Shown here: positions 44,138-52,920 of the stretch, piece by piece
Numbering within the stretch: the stretch's first letter is position 1
How the letters are laid out: each line of letters begins with the position of its first letter
Program-made: the position numbers and the translations under genes
Assembly (NCBI GenBank): GCA_017557435.1
Contig: JAFYYR010000013.1
Coordinates: 18,736 to 82,735, forward strand
DNA: 64,000 bases
Direction of reading: 5' to 3'
Source: Pseudobutyrivibrio sp.
GTDB taxonomy: Bacteria > Bacillota > Clostridia > Lachnospirales > Lachnospiraceae
Notes under the pieces: generated by a model
What the model was told of the DNA's origin: nothing
Seen by the model: only the letters and a program-made list of their open reading frames with translations
Database searches by the model: none

Positions 44138-46612
44138 ATGAATCTTAAAGTTTTAAAAACACTTGAATATGACAAGATAGTGGCGAGACTTTCTGAGAAG
44201 GCTACCTGCGAGGCAGGAAGGCTCAGATGTCAGCAGCTTCTTCCTATAAATGATATAGAAGAGATAAAGGTAATGCAGTCGGAGACTGCCAGCGCTTTTA
44301 ATAGACTTATTAAGGTGGGAGATGTAAGTGCCAGTGGAACAACTGATTTGCGTCCATCTCTTGCAAGGCTTGAGCTGGGCTCATCTCTTACAATAGAAGA
44401 GATTCTAGCTGTAGCTAATGTGCTAGAGGTGACAAAGCGTGTATCTGCCTACGGCAAGCAGCTTGAAGGGGAAGATGCCCTTAGCTTCTACTTTAATGGG
44501 CTTTCTCCAGAGGTGGCAATATTAAATGAAATTCGCCGCTGCATTATAGATGAAGAGACAATAGCAGATGATGCCAGCACAGCTCTTTTTGATATAAGAA
44601 AGGGCATGCAGCGCACAAATGACAAGATAAAGAGTGTAATGAACTCTCTGCTTAATAATTCAACTACAAGAGGCTATCTCCAGGAGCCAGTAGTTACAAT
44701 GCGTCAGGGCAGATATTGTCTTCCAGTGCGCTCAGATTATAAATCAAGAGTTCCAGGTATGGTTCATGATCAGTCATCTACAGGTTCTACATTCTTTATT
44801 GAGCCAATGCAGGCTGTTGATTTGAACAATGAGATGCGAGAGCTTCAGGTTAGAGAGCAGGATGAGATAGAAAGAATCCTTGCAACACTTTCAAATAGAA
44901 TTGCAGAGGCTTCAGAGGGAATCATCAGAAACTTCGAGCTTCTTACAGAGATAGATTTCAACCTAGCTAAGGGTCGTTATGCAGTAGAGCTTAATGCCTG
45001 CAGCCCAGAGTTTAATGAAGATGGAATCATTAATTTACGTGGAGCACGCCATCCACTTTTGGACCCAAAGAAAGTAGTGGCAACTGATATTAAATTAGGT
45101 GATGATTACAATCTTCTTTTGGTTACAGGTCCAAATACCGGTGGTAAGACAGTATCCCTTAAGACCTGTGGATTGCTTACACTTATGGCCCAGGCAGGAC
45201 TTCATATTCCAGTTAAGGATAGAAGCCAGGTAGCGGTATTTGATGACGTATATGCAGATATAGGTGACGAGCAGTCAATTGAGCAGTCACTATCCACATT
45301 CTCATCTCATATGGTTAACATTGTCCACATTTTAGAGGCTATAAATGGTGGAAGCTATTCACATGAGACCGAAGAATTAATAGCAAAGAATAAAAAGGAC
45401 CTTAAGCATTCTAAGGTGCTTTACGGTTCAAAGGCTGAGGTAAAGGTTCCTCAGTTCCTTATTCTTATTGATGAGTTATGCGCAGGTACCGACCCTAAGG
45501 AAGGTGCTGCACTTGCACAGTCTATTCTTGATAGACTTCATACACTTGATGTACGTACAATGGCAACCACTCACTACAGTGAGTTAAAGGTCTACGCCCT
45601 GTCAACTGAGGGGGTAGAGAATGCTTCATGTGAGTTTTCTCTTGAAACTTTAAGTCCAACTTACAGACTTATCATCGGTGTGCCAGGAAAATCTAATGCT
45701 TTTGCTATTTCCACAAAACTTGGAATTCCTTGTGAGTTAATTGATGATGCAAAGAGTCGATTGTCTGAAAATGATAAATCATTCGAAGATTTGATGGTAG
45801 ATTTAGAACAGAAACGTCACGAGGTGGAAGAAAATGCAAGAAAAGCTGCATCAGATTTGGCTGCAGCTGAGCAAAAATTGGCAGATGCAACTGCCCGTGA
45901 AGAGAAAATCAAATCACAGAGAGAAGAACTTATTAGACAAGCTCACGAAGATGCGGCGGCAATTTTGCAGGAGGCAAAGGATATAGCTGACGAGACAATT
46001 CGTGACTTCAATAAATTCGGAAAAGGTGCAGGTAATATCTCTGCCATGGAGGCAAAGAGAGCCGCTCTTGGTAAAAACATTAACAAAAATAAGAGCAAGG
46101 CCAAGGAAGAAAAGAAGGTGGAAGAGAATCACAATGTACCTACCAACCTTCATGTTGGCGACAAGGTTAAGGTGCTTTCTATGAACTTAACAGGTCAGGT
46201 CTGCACAGCTCCAAACTCCAAGGGAGACGTAACTGTACAGATGGGCATAATGAAGTCCACCGTCAACATAAAAGATTTAGTTTTAATTGAAGAGGAAGAT
46301 AAATTCGTACCTAAGAAGGGCACTCGAGTTAAGAATATGACCTACGGAGGCTTTAACAAGGCTGCATCAATCTCTCCAGAGATTAACCTCCTTGGTTGTA
46401 CAGTAGATGAAGGTATTGCAAAGCTAGAAAAATACCTAGACGATGCCTACATTAGCCACCTTACCTCTGTTAGAGTAGTACACGGCAAGGGAACTGGAGC
46501 ACTTCGTGCCGGCGTTCATCAGTACCTAAAGAAATGTAAAAACGTGTCCGACTTCCATCTCGGTGAATTCGGCGAAGGCGACGCAGGCGTAACAATCGTA
46601 ACCTTCAAATAA
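44138..46612 (+). CDS. mutS2: MutS2 endonuclease/ribosome-rescue ATPase
   Basis: The 824-residue protein has the MutS2 core and clamp region, Walker A (TGPNTGGKTVSLK), Walker B (FLILIDELCAGTDPKEGAAL) and a C-terminal Smr nuclease domain (VRVVHGKGTGALRAGVHQYLKK). It lacks the MutS mismatch-recognition domain. MutS2 limits recombination or splits collided ribosomes, depending on species. A charged linker with KNINKNKSKAKEEKK lies before the KOW/Smr part. It is monocistronic; element 3 lies 26 bp downstream. Confidence 0.95.
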   Translation: MNLKVLKTLEYDKIVARLSEKATCEAGRLRCQQLLPINDIEEIKVMQSETASAFNRLIKVGDVSASGTTDLRPSLARLELGSSLTIEEILAVANVLEVTKRVSAYGKQLEGEDALSFYFNGLSPEVAILNEIRRCIIDEETIADDASTALFDIRKGMQRTNDKIKSVMNSLLNNSTTRGYLQEPVVTMRQGRYCLPVRSDYKSRVPGMVHDQSSTGSTFFIEPMQAVDLNNEMRELQVREQDEIERILATLSNRIAEASEGIIRNFELLTEIDFNLAKGRYAVELNACSPEFNEDGIINLRGARHPLLDPKKVVATDIKLGDDYNLLLVTGPNTGGKTVSLKTCGLLTLMAQAGLHIPVKDRSQVAVFDDVYADIGDEQSIEQSLSTFSSHMVNIVHILEAINGGSYSHETEELIAKNKKDLKHSKVLYGSKAEVKVPQFLILIDELCAGTDPKEGAALAQSILDRLHTLDVRTMATTHYSELKVYALSTEGVENASCEFSLETLSPTYRLIIGVPGKSNAFAISTKLGIPCELIDDAKSRLSENDKSFEDLMVDLEQKRHEVEENARKAASDLAAAEQKLADATAREEKIKSQREELIRQAHEDAAAILQEAKDIADETIRDFNKFGKGAGNISAMEAKRAALGKNINKNKSKAKEEKKVEENHNVPTNLHVGDKVKVLSMNLTGQVCTAPNSKGDVTVQMGIMKSTVNIKDLVLIEEEDKFVPKKGTRVKNMTYGGFNKAASISPEINLLGCTVDEGIAKLEKYLDDAYISHLTSVRVVHGKGTGALRAGVHQYLKKCKNVSDFHLGEFGEGDAGVTIVTFK

Positions 46613-46638
46613 GACATTAGTTAAATGGAGATATGATA

Positions 46639-47242
46639 GCCCTCCGCTCTATAGAAATTTCTGAGGCAGCCCCCATAATGGTTTTGCCTAGGGCTCCACA
46701 CAATTTTGCGAAGATTATAGATTTTCTTAGTGCGCAAAGGGAGCTTCTAGCGGGTGTCCTTTCGCTGATTTTGCTATTCGAAGCTACTGTATGTGTATGA
46801 CAGACAATCATATATATATACAAAAAGCTTCCAAGCCGTGCCTAGGGTAATTGCGTTCATAATCCGTTCGCTAAGTGGAATTAAAAAAATGAGTTTTGTA
46901 TGTATTGTCACCGTACTTTATGCAACGTCGTGTTGCTTTCGTACTCTCGCCGCCGTCCATGGCGGCTCGTGCCAATAAATTACAAAACTCTTTTTTATTC
47001 CACTAAGCTCACTCCAAAATCACGCAATGTACCCTAGCACAGCTTGGAAGCATTTTAGCTAGTTTAATATTGTCTGTCATACACAAACTGTAGCAACAGA
47101 ATTGCAAATAATCGAAAGAACATCCGCCTATAGAAGAAGCGCACCTGCACACTTAGAAAATCATAATCTGAAGGCAAAGTGTGGAGCCCTAGGCAAAACC
47201 ATTATGGGGGCCGACCCTTCAGTATACATATGAGCGGAGGGC
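46639..47242 (-). repeat. Giant inverted-repeat element 3 (minus strand)
   Basis: The 604-bp element pairs GCCCTCCGCTC (46639-46649) with 47232-47242 and 33 bp perfectly (46669-46701 with 47179-47211). The interior closely matches element 2 in reverse orientation. The apex (46907-46973, minus strand) differs from that of element 2 at only one base. The feet share little sequence with element 2 except near CCACAC, but remain fully self-complementary. Its 5' foot, in its own orientation, starts 10 bp after the stop of the minus-strand gene at 47253. No protein is credible inside. Confidence 0.85.
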
Positions 47243-47252
47243 AATGGAATAT

Positions 47253-49529
47253 TTACATACGTAGGTAGTCCATGCCCTGGCGTACTTCATCAGGGACTTC
47301 GCCACCATTCTTTTCCACCTTGTCAATGATGGTCTTTAGGTGGTTAACGGCTTGGGCTGTCTTTATCTCATGACGAGAGAGAACCTGTTCGTACATTGGA
47401 TGGTTTGCAACCTTGGAACGGTAAGCCTTTGAGAAGGTGCAATATTTGTTGAGAATATTACGCTCGGCCTTGTTCAGGCGGATACTTCCCTTGGCTTCGA
47501 AATTAATCCAGATTGTGTATTGTTTTGTAAAGGCCTCACGCATGTTGTTGCGGGAAGACTTAAGCAATATTTTGACTTTTTCCTTGTTCTCAGCTGAGAG
47601 TTCCTTGTTCTTGCGATAGAAGGTAAAGTAATCGTAAAAGTCTGATGTCAGGCAATCGCTGGAAATATCATTCCATCTAGGACCCTGTTCCTTACGGCAA
47701 ATCTCCCAACGGAAGGCACCGCAGCAGTAAATCATTAGCTTGTCTAGGTCATCAAATGTAAACATTGGGAATACGAAACGACCTGGGCTGTCTACTTTGA
47801 TTCCACCACATTCCTGCCACATCATGGCACGCATACCACAGTTAGGAAGAAGAATAATATCTGGCTCAACTCTCTTGAGGTAAGCCTCACTCTTTACATT
47901 GGCTTCCATATCAGTGAAGTAGCCTTCACGTAAAAAGATACCGTAGTCCACTTCCTCTATTTTACCAAGAGCCTCCTGAAGCTTTGAGCTAGTTAAAAGC
48001 ATTCGTGATGGCTCGGCACCAAAGTCTTCTTTTGTAAGAACTGGACAGAATGCAGTCATCTTACCTGATGTAGTTCTATTTGAAGAAACAAAGAAGTTGT
48101 TGATCTCAAATTTTACTTTTTGCTCCTGGTCATTCATCCATGTAGGCATATCTGCCTCGGAAATATTTCCCATTTTACGCTCTTCAAGAATGAATCCTCT
48201 GTAGTCGAGGTCAAGCTCATTCTTGCTAGGCTCACGCTCCCCTGCGTATACAGCTCTAAGCCAGCTGTATATTGTGAAGCAATGCTCGCTCTGGCAGAGA
48301 GTATCAAGTCTTTCAACTATGTCGGCAAGTTCATTGGTAAGTTCCTCGCCAACTGCGCCATAATCGATGTAACCGAAGTTAAGGAACATCAAAATAATAG
48401 TATCTAGTTCGCCACCATAGGCCTCAAACTCCAGAGCTCTGAAGAAGGTCTTAAGGTAGATTTCATAGAATAAATCTGTAGCTTTCTTTCTGGTACGGCG
48501 CTCATTGTCCTCCTTACCCTCGCGGTCGCTAAGAGCAAGATAGGCATCAAGCTGAGCTCTATATTCCTCAACTTTTTCTTCTTCAATTTCAGCAAACTCA
48601 CAGATGTGTTCAAAGGTCTGAGTAAACTCAGCCTGCTTTTGCATTTTAGCCTCATCAAAGGCTGCAGCACTTGCAGCAAAATCGTGGCTTTCGTATTCAG
48701 TCCAACGTTCCTTAAGGAGAGCCTTGTCATAGAGACCACAGGTAGAGAGATATTTATAAAGCATTTTCATGAGCTTTATAATGTCATCCTGAGCAGCGCC
48801 ACGCTCTGCAGCGTATATTCTTAAGTTGAAAATGAGCTCGAACATGTCATCTCTTTCAGCAGAAAGAAGAATAGGTGTGAACTCATCAAGATAAAAGCCC
48901 ATAGTCTCAGAGCATTCGATAGCACGCTTCATATAGCCGCAGCTGATACCAATAACACCGTTAACGATTTCAGTGCGCTTACCATAAATATTTTCAATTT
49001 CTTTGTTATCAACAGAATTTAAACTGTCGATGTAGTCGTGTTCCCATTTTAAAATCTCACCGTTAAGCTCAAGTGGCTCCATCTCCTCAAGCATAGGAAT
49101 CTCACCGGCAGTAGCGCCTATAGCACGGCACTGTTTGCGGTACTCGGAATTAATTCCTCTGCAATAGTCAGTGAAATCATCCACCTTTTTCTTATAGCCA
49201 TCATATATTTTAAAAACGTCACGACATTGTCTGAATGAGCCCTTGGCGAATCCAAAGATGTAGACAGGCTGTTCTTTGAAAATAGCTTCAAAGTCAGACA
49301 TGTGCTTGTATGAACATCTTATGATAGTGGAATCCTCGGCAGCAGTATAGTCAGCCTCGTAAGAAATGTTGAGGGCGTCAGAAAGACCAGCAACAGTTCC
49401 AGGTCCTAAAGCCAGCTTTTGACCTCTCCACTGCTGAACAATTTTGCCCTTCAGTACAACATACATGCTGTCTACTGGATCGCCTTCATTTATTAATTTT
49501 TTGCCTTTTTCGATAGTGATAGGTTCCAA
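47253..49529 (-). CDS. Large protein with N-terminal cyclic-nucleotide-binding-like domain
   Basis: Residues 1-110 of this 758-residue protein resemble a CRP/cNMP-binding domain (KGKKLINEGDPVDSMYVVLKGKIVQQW, LGPGTVAGLSDAL, YTAAEDSTIIRC). The arginine-containing phosphate cassette is not obvious, so nucleotide binding is uncertain. The remaining 640 residues are soluble, mostly helical and unlike any domain I recognise; no helix-turn-helix or kinase motif is visible. The gene stands alone, with element 3 directly downstream. It may be a stress or signalling scaffold, but that is a guess. Confidence 0.75.
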   Translation of the reverse strand: MEPITIEKGKKLINEGDPVDSMYVVLKGKIVQQWRGQKLALGPGTVAGLSDALNISYEADYTAAEDSTIIRCSYKHMSDFEAIFKEQPVYIFGFAKGSFRQCRDVFKIYDGYKKKVDDFTDYCRGINSEYRKQCRAIGATAGEIPMLEEMEPLELNGEILKWEHDYIDSLNSVDNKEIENIYGKRTEIVNGVIGISCGYMKRAIECSETMGFYLDEFTPILLSAERDDMFELIFNLRIYAAERGAAQDDIIKLMKMLYKYLSTCGLYDKALLKERWTEYESHDFAASAAAFDEAKMQKQAEFTQTFEHICEFAEIEEEKVEEYRAQLDAYLALSDREGKEDNERRTRKKATDLFYEIYLKTFFRALEFEAYGGELDTIILMFLNFGYIDYGAVGEELTNELADIVERLDTLCQSEHCFTIYSWLRAVYAGEREPSKNELDLDYRGFILEERKMGNISEADMPTWMNDQEQKVKFEINNFFVSSNRTTSGKMTAFCPVLTKEDFGAEPSRMLLTSSKLQEALGKIEEVDYGIFLREGYFTDMEANVKSEAYLKRVEPDIILLPNCGMRAMMWQECGGIKVDSPGRFVFPMFTFDDLDKLMIYCCGAFRWEICRKEQGPRWNDISSDCLTSDFYDYFTFYRKNKELSAENKEKVKILLKSSRNNMREAFTKQYTIWINFEAKGSIRLNKAERNILNKYCTFSKAYRSKVANHPMYEQVLSRHEIKTAQAVNHLKTIIDKVEKNGGEVPDEVRQGMDYLRM

Positions 49530-49680
49530 TTTTTCTCCTTAATACATAGTACCCTTATTATAGATACTTTAATTATAAAAATGTCTGAAAATTATGTCAA
49601 TTAAATGCAGATGTTTCCCAGAAAATTCACCATTTCAGCAAATTAATTAAATCAGATAAAAAAATATTTTTCAAAAGGTG

Positions 49681-49709
49681 TTGACATACTTTATCAGTCG
49701 TAGTATATT
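49681..49709 (+). promoter_or_regulatory. Sigma-A promoter of padR operon
   Basis: TTGACA (49681-49686) and TATATT (49704-49709) have a 17-bp spacer. The spacer contains CAGTCGTAG, one half of the neighbouring palindrome, so repressor and polymerase sites overlap. Confidence 0.85.
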
Positions 49710-49728
49710 TACTTCAACAGATGAAGTA

Positions 49729-49743
49729 CTACGTCAGACGTAG
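49729..49743. promoter_or_regulatory. PadR operator palindrome
   Basis: CTACGTCAGACGTAG is a perfect 7-bp inverted repeat with one central base, 40 bp before padR and just after the -10. A related CGTAGTA half-site lies in the promoter. PadR regulators usually bind such palindromes in their own promoter. Confidence 0.65.
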
Positions 49744-49782
49744 CACATCAGATAGAGTATAAATTTAATATGGAGGGAGCAC

Positions 49783-50121
49783 ATGAGTGAGATTAGTAGT
49801 GATGTAATCCGCGGCTACAATGATACCATGATTCTTAGCATTCTGATTAAGGAACCTTCCTATGGTTATGAGATTTCAAAGCAGATTAAGAAGATATCTG
49901 AAGAGAAGTACATTATCAAGGAGACTACCCTATATTCAGCATTCACAAGAATGGAAAAGAATGGATATATAGAATCATTTGTGGCTGATCCGGATCCAGA
50001 AGGTAACGGTAAGAAGCGAACCTATTATCGCGTTACAGAGGCGGGCAAGGAATATTATCAATCAAAATGCGAGGAATGGGAATTAACAAAGGAAGTTGTG
50101 GGACGTTTTATAGACAGTTAG
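49783..50121 (+). CDS. PadR-family transcriptional repressor
   Basis: The 112-residue winged-helix protein matches PadR: DTMILSILIKEPSYGYEISKQI, then LYSAFTRMEKNGYIESF and a C-terminal dimer helix. It is the short PadR-s2 form. The next gene starts 9 bp on and encodes a membrane protein of the type such repressors control. The upstream palindromes suggest it represses its own operon. Confidence 0.92.
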   Translation: MSEISSDVIRGYNDTMILSILIKEPSYGYEISKQIKKISEEKYIIKETTLYSAFTRMEKNGYIESFVADPDPEGNGKKRTYYRVTEAGKEYYQSKCEEWELTKEVVGRFIDS

Positions 50122-50130
50122 GAGAAAATT

Positions 50131-51099
50131 ATGGAAACAATAAAAAGTTATTTGGAGGCAATGTTTGCTAACATGCCAAATACTCCAGAAGTTAAAAAAG
50201 CAAAAGATGAGCTTTTTTCAATGATGGAGGACAAGTACAATGAATTGATTGCTGAGGGCGTTAATGAGAACACTGCAGTAGGCACAGTTATTTCTGAGTT
50301 TGGAAACCTTGATGAATTGGCTGAGAGCCTTGGCCTTGAGAAAGAGGTTGAGGAAGTTCACGAGAGAGAGCAGGAGGTTTCTAGACGTTTTGTATCAATG
50401 GAAGAGGTCTTTGATTTCATCGCATCTAGGAAAAAGAGCGGATTATTTGTAGGACTTGGAGTGATGCTTTGTATTGTTAGTGTGTGCGGTCCTATTATAA
50501 CCGATGGTATTTACTATTCAGGCAATGCAGATAAATATGGAGTACTTGCAATGTTTATGTGCATCGCAGTAGCTGTGGGACTATTTGTATTTAATGGACT
50601 TACAGGAAAGGATTGGGATTTTCTTAAGAAACAGCCTTGTCAGATTGATATGGCAACAGCCAATATGGTTAAGGAAAAGAGAAAGGATTTCAAGATTACA
50701 AGGGCATGGATGCACACATTGGGTATTTTATTATGTGCCTTTTGTTGGTTGCCATGCGCAATGATGGACAATGAGGTTTGTCCAGTACTCTTATTCTTTT
50801 CAATAGGCATAGGTGTTCTTCTTCTTGTGTATAGCTCATATGTTTACAGCGGTTATGAGACAATTTTAAGTCTCAATGACCAAAACACTATCAGTGGAAG
50901 ATATGGTAAAGAAGAGGATGTTGAGTATATAAATGATAAGGCAAAGGGAATTATGGAAGTTTACTGGAGCACAGTAACTTGCATTTATCTTATTATCAGC
51001 TTCATTACATTTCACTGGGAGATTACCTGGCTTATTTGGCCAATAGCATTTGCAATTAATAAGATTTTAAGGCTTACACTTACTAAGGAGGAAGATTAA
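50131..51099 (+). CDS. Membrane protein with HAAS/permease-prefix domain
   Basis: Residues 1-75 of this 322-residue protein form the helical, cytoplasmic HAAS/DUF1700-like domain (SYLEAMFANMPNTPEVKKAKDELFSMMEDKY), which normally pairs with PadR regulators. About six membrane segments follow from residue 105. It is probably a sensor or regulator of envelope state together with PadR and the DUF4097 protein. Confidence 0.85.
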   Translation: METIKSYLEAMFANMPNTPEVKKAKDELFSMMEDKYNELIAEGVNENTAVGTVISEFGNLDELAESLGLEKEVEEVHEREQEVSRRFVSMEEVFDFIASRKKSGLFVGLGVMLCIVSVCGPIITDGIYYSGNADKYGVLAMFMCIAVAVGLFVFNGLTGKDWDFLKKQPCQIDMATANMVKEKRKDFKITRAWMHTLGILLCAFCWLPCAMMDNEVCPVLLFFSIGIGVLLLVYSSYVYSGYETILSLNDQNTISGRYGKEEDVEYINDKAKGIMEVYWSTVTCIYLIISFITFHWEITWLIWPIAFAINKILRLTLTKEED

Positions 51100-51101
51100 T
51101 T

Positions 51102-51815
51102 ATGAAAAGAAAGAAAAAGAAAATATATCTGGTAATTCTGTGGTTAATTACCTTAGCAGTTATTGTAGGTGTTTGCTTATATAGATTTTCCTTTGGTGAG
51201 AAGGGAACTTTAGCGGTAGCTGATTTTAAAGGTCAGGATGTTACAAAAGTTAATCTAGATATGGATATTGGAGATGTTGAAATAAAATATGGTCCTGTTT
51301 TTCAGGTTGAATATTACTATCCTAAAAAGTTTGCACCAAAGGTAGAATTAAAAGACGGAGTTCTTAGTATAAAACAATCCGAGAATGGCTGGAATTTTAA
51401 TGGTTCTTTATTTGGTGAAAAAAATTATGAAATGACAATTACGATACCAAATGGATCGATTCTCTCAGACTTAGATATTGAGTTAGATTTGGGTGATATA
51501 GAGATTGAAGGACTATCAGCAGATAACCTTACAGTGAATGCTTCTTTAGGAGATGTTAAGATTCAAAATTGTCAGGGAACAATGGTGGATACAACAGCGG
51601 AACTTGGAGCAATTGAGTTGACAAATTGCGTTTATCCAACAGTGATTGCTAAAGCGGACTTAGGTGATGTGGATCTTGATGGAGATTTTGATTCCATTGA
51701 TGCACACGTGGATTTAGGCGATCTTGATATTAGAACTGAGAAGCCAACAGATGATGTTAAAATTAAAGCCGCATGTGAACTTGGTGATATTGAAGTTAAC
51801 GGCGAAGACTGGTAA
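51102..51815 (+). CDS. DUF4097 surface beta-repeat protein
   Basis: The 237-residue protein has one N-terminal membrane segment (about residues 8-25), then an external region with repeated LGDxxx(I/L) strands (IGDVEI, LGDIEI, LGDVKI, LGAIEL, LGDVDL, LGDLDI, LGDIEV), as in DUF4097 beta-helix adhesin-like proteins. It forms a PadR-HAAS-DUF4097 operon, a known Gram-positive combination of unclear role. A strong terminator follows. Confidence 0.88.
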   Translation: MKRKKKKIYLVILWLITLAVIVGVCLYRFSFGEKGTLAVADFKGQDVTKVNLDMDIGDVEIKYGPVFQVEYYYPKKFAPKVELKDGVLSIKQSENGWNFNGSLFGEKNYEMTITIPNGSILSDLDIELDLGDIEIEGLSADNLTVNASLGDVKIQNCQGTMVDTTAELGAIELTNCVYPTVIAKADLGDVDLDGDFDSIDAHVDLGDLDIRTEKPTDDVKIKAACELGDIEVNGEDW

Positions 51816-51822
51816 TCAAAGC

Positions 51823-51858
51823 CCCTTAAGTAGAGTTAAATCTACTTAAGGGTTTTTT
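51823..51858 (+). terminator. Rho-independent terminator
   Basis: CCCTTAAGTAGA pairs with TCTACTTAAGGG, with a 6-nt loop and six Ts. It ends the padR operon. Confidence 0.92.
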
Positions 51859-51969
51859 ATATTTTAGATTGCAGTCTTACGTTGATAATCCGCCCTCTAT
51901 TTCGTATAATTAAGAAGAAATTTGCAGCAAAGCTGCGCTGCTCCATTGGAGCTTAGATTGGAGAGTAAT

Positions 51970-52920
51970 TTGAAGTACATTAACACACTTAAAGAGGGAG
52001 ACAGAGGCACAGAGACATATTTGTGCAAGAAAAAAACACAGGGAATTTCAAAGACCGGTAAGGCATTTGAATCTCTTACACTTTGTGACAAGACAGGCAC
52101 TATCGATGCTAAAATTTGGGATGTTGATTCTGAGGGAATCAGCGATTATGATGAGCTTGATTTCATCACAGTTACAGGTGATATCACTAGCTGGAATGGT
52201 GCATTACAGTTTAATATAAAGCGCCTTCGCAAGGCCAATGAGGGAGAGTTTGAGATTACAGACTACATCCCTTCTAGTAAAAAAGACATCGGTGTTATGT
52301 GGAATGATTTGACAGCACTTATCAATTCAATCCAGGCGCCATATTTTAAGGCATTACTTAAGAAATTCTTTGTCGATGACAAGGCATTTATCGATGAGTT
52401 TAAGGCACATTCGGCTGCCAAGTCAGTTCACCATGGATTTACAGGTGGTCTTCTTGAACATACACTTTCAGTGGCTACTAATTGCGATTTTTATAGCAGA
52501 CAGTATCCATTCCTTGATAGAGATTTGCTTATTACAGCAGCTATTTTCCACGATATAGGAAAGGTTAGAGAGCTTTCAGAGTTCCCTAGAAATGACTACA
52601 CAGATGAGGGACAGCTTCTTGGCCACATTTACGTGGGAGCTACTATGATTGATAGAGCTATCGATGACATCGAGGGATTCCCAGTTGTTAAGAGAAAGGA
52701 ACTCATCCACTGTATACTTTCTCATCACGGAGAGCTTGAGTTTGGTTCACCTAAGAAGCCAGCAATTGCAGAGGCTATTGCACTTTCATTTGCGGACAAT
52801 CTTGATGCTAAGCTTGAGACTATTTACGAGGCTCTTGAGAATGTTGAGGAGAACAATTTGACATGGCAGGGATTCAATCGCTTGCTTGATTCAAATATCC
52901 GTAGAACAGGAAAAAATTAA
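51970..52920 (+). CDS. yhaM: 3'-5' exoribonuclease YhaM
   Basis: The protein has an N-terminal OB-fold (TLCDKTGTIDAKIWDVDSEGI) and a C-terminal HD domain (HHGFTGGLLEHTLSV, FHDIGKVRELS, SHHGELEFGSP), the YhaM plan. YhaM trims RNA and can act on DNA. The TTG at 51970, 5-8 bp after GGAGAG, gives a 316-residue protein starting as in Bacillus YhaM; an earlier TTG at 51922 adds an unlikely leader. It overlaps the rlmD start by one base. Confidence 0.92.
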   Translation: MKYINTLKEGDRGTETYLCKKKTQGISKTGKAFESLTLCDKTGTIDAKIWDVDSEGISDYDELDFITVTGDITSWNGALQFNIKRLRKANEGEFEITDYIPSSKKDIGVMWNDLTALINSIQAPYFKALLKKFFVDDKAFIDEFKAHSAAKSVHHGFTGGLLEHTLSVATNCDFYSRQYPFLDRDLLITAAIFHDIGKVRELSEFPRNDYTDEGQLLGHIYVGATMIDRAIDDIEGFPVVKRKELIHCILSHHGELEFGSPKKPAIAEAIALSFADNLDAKLETIYEALENVEENNLTWQGFNRLLDSNIRRTGKN

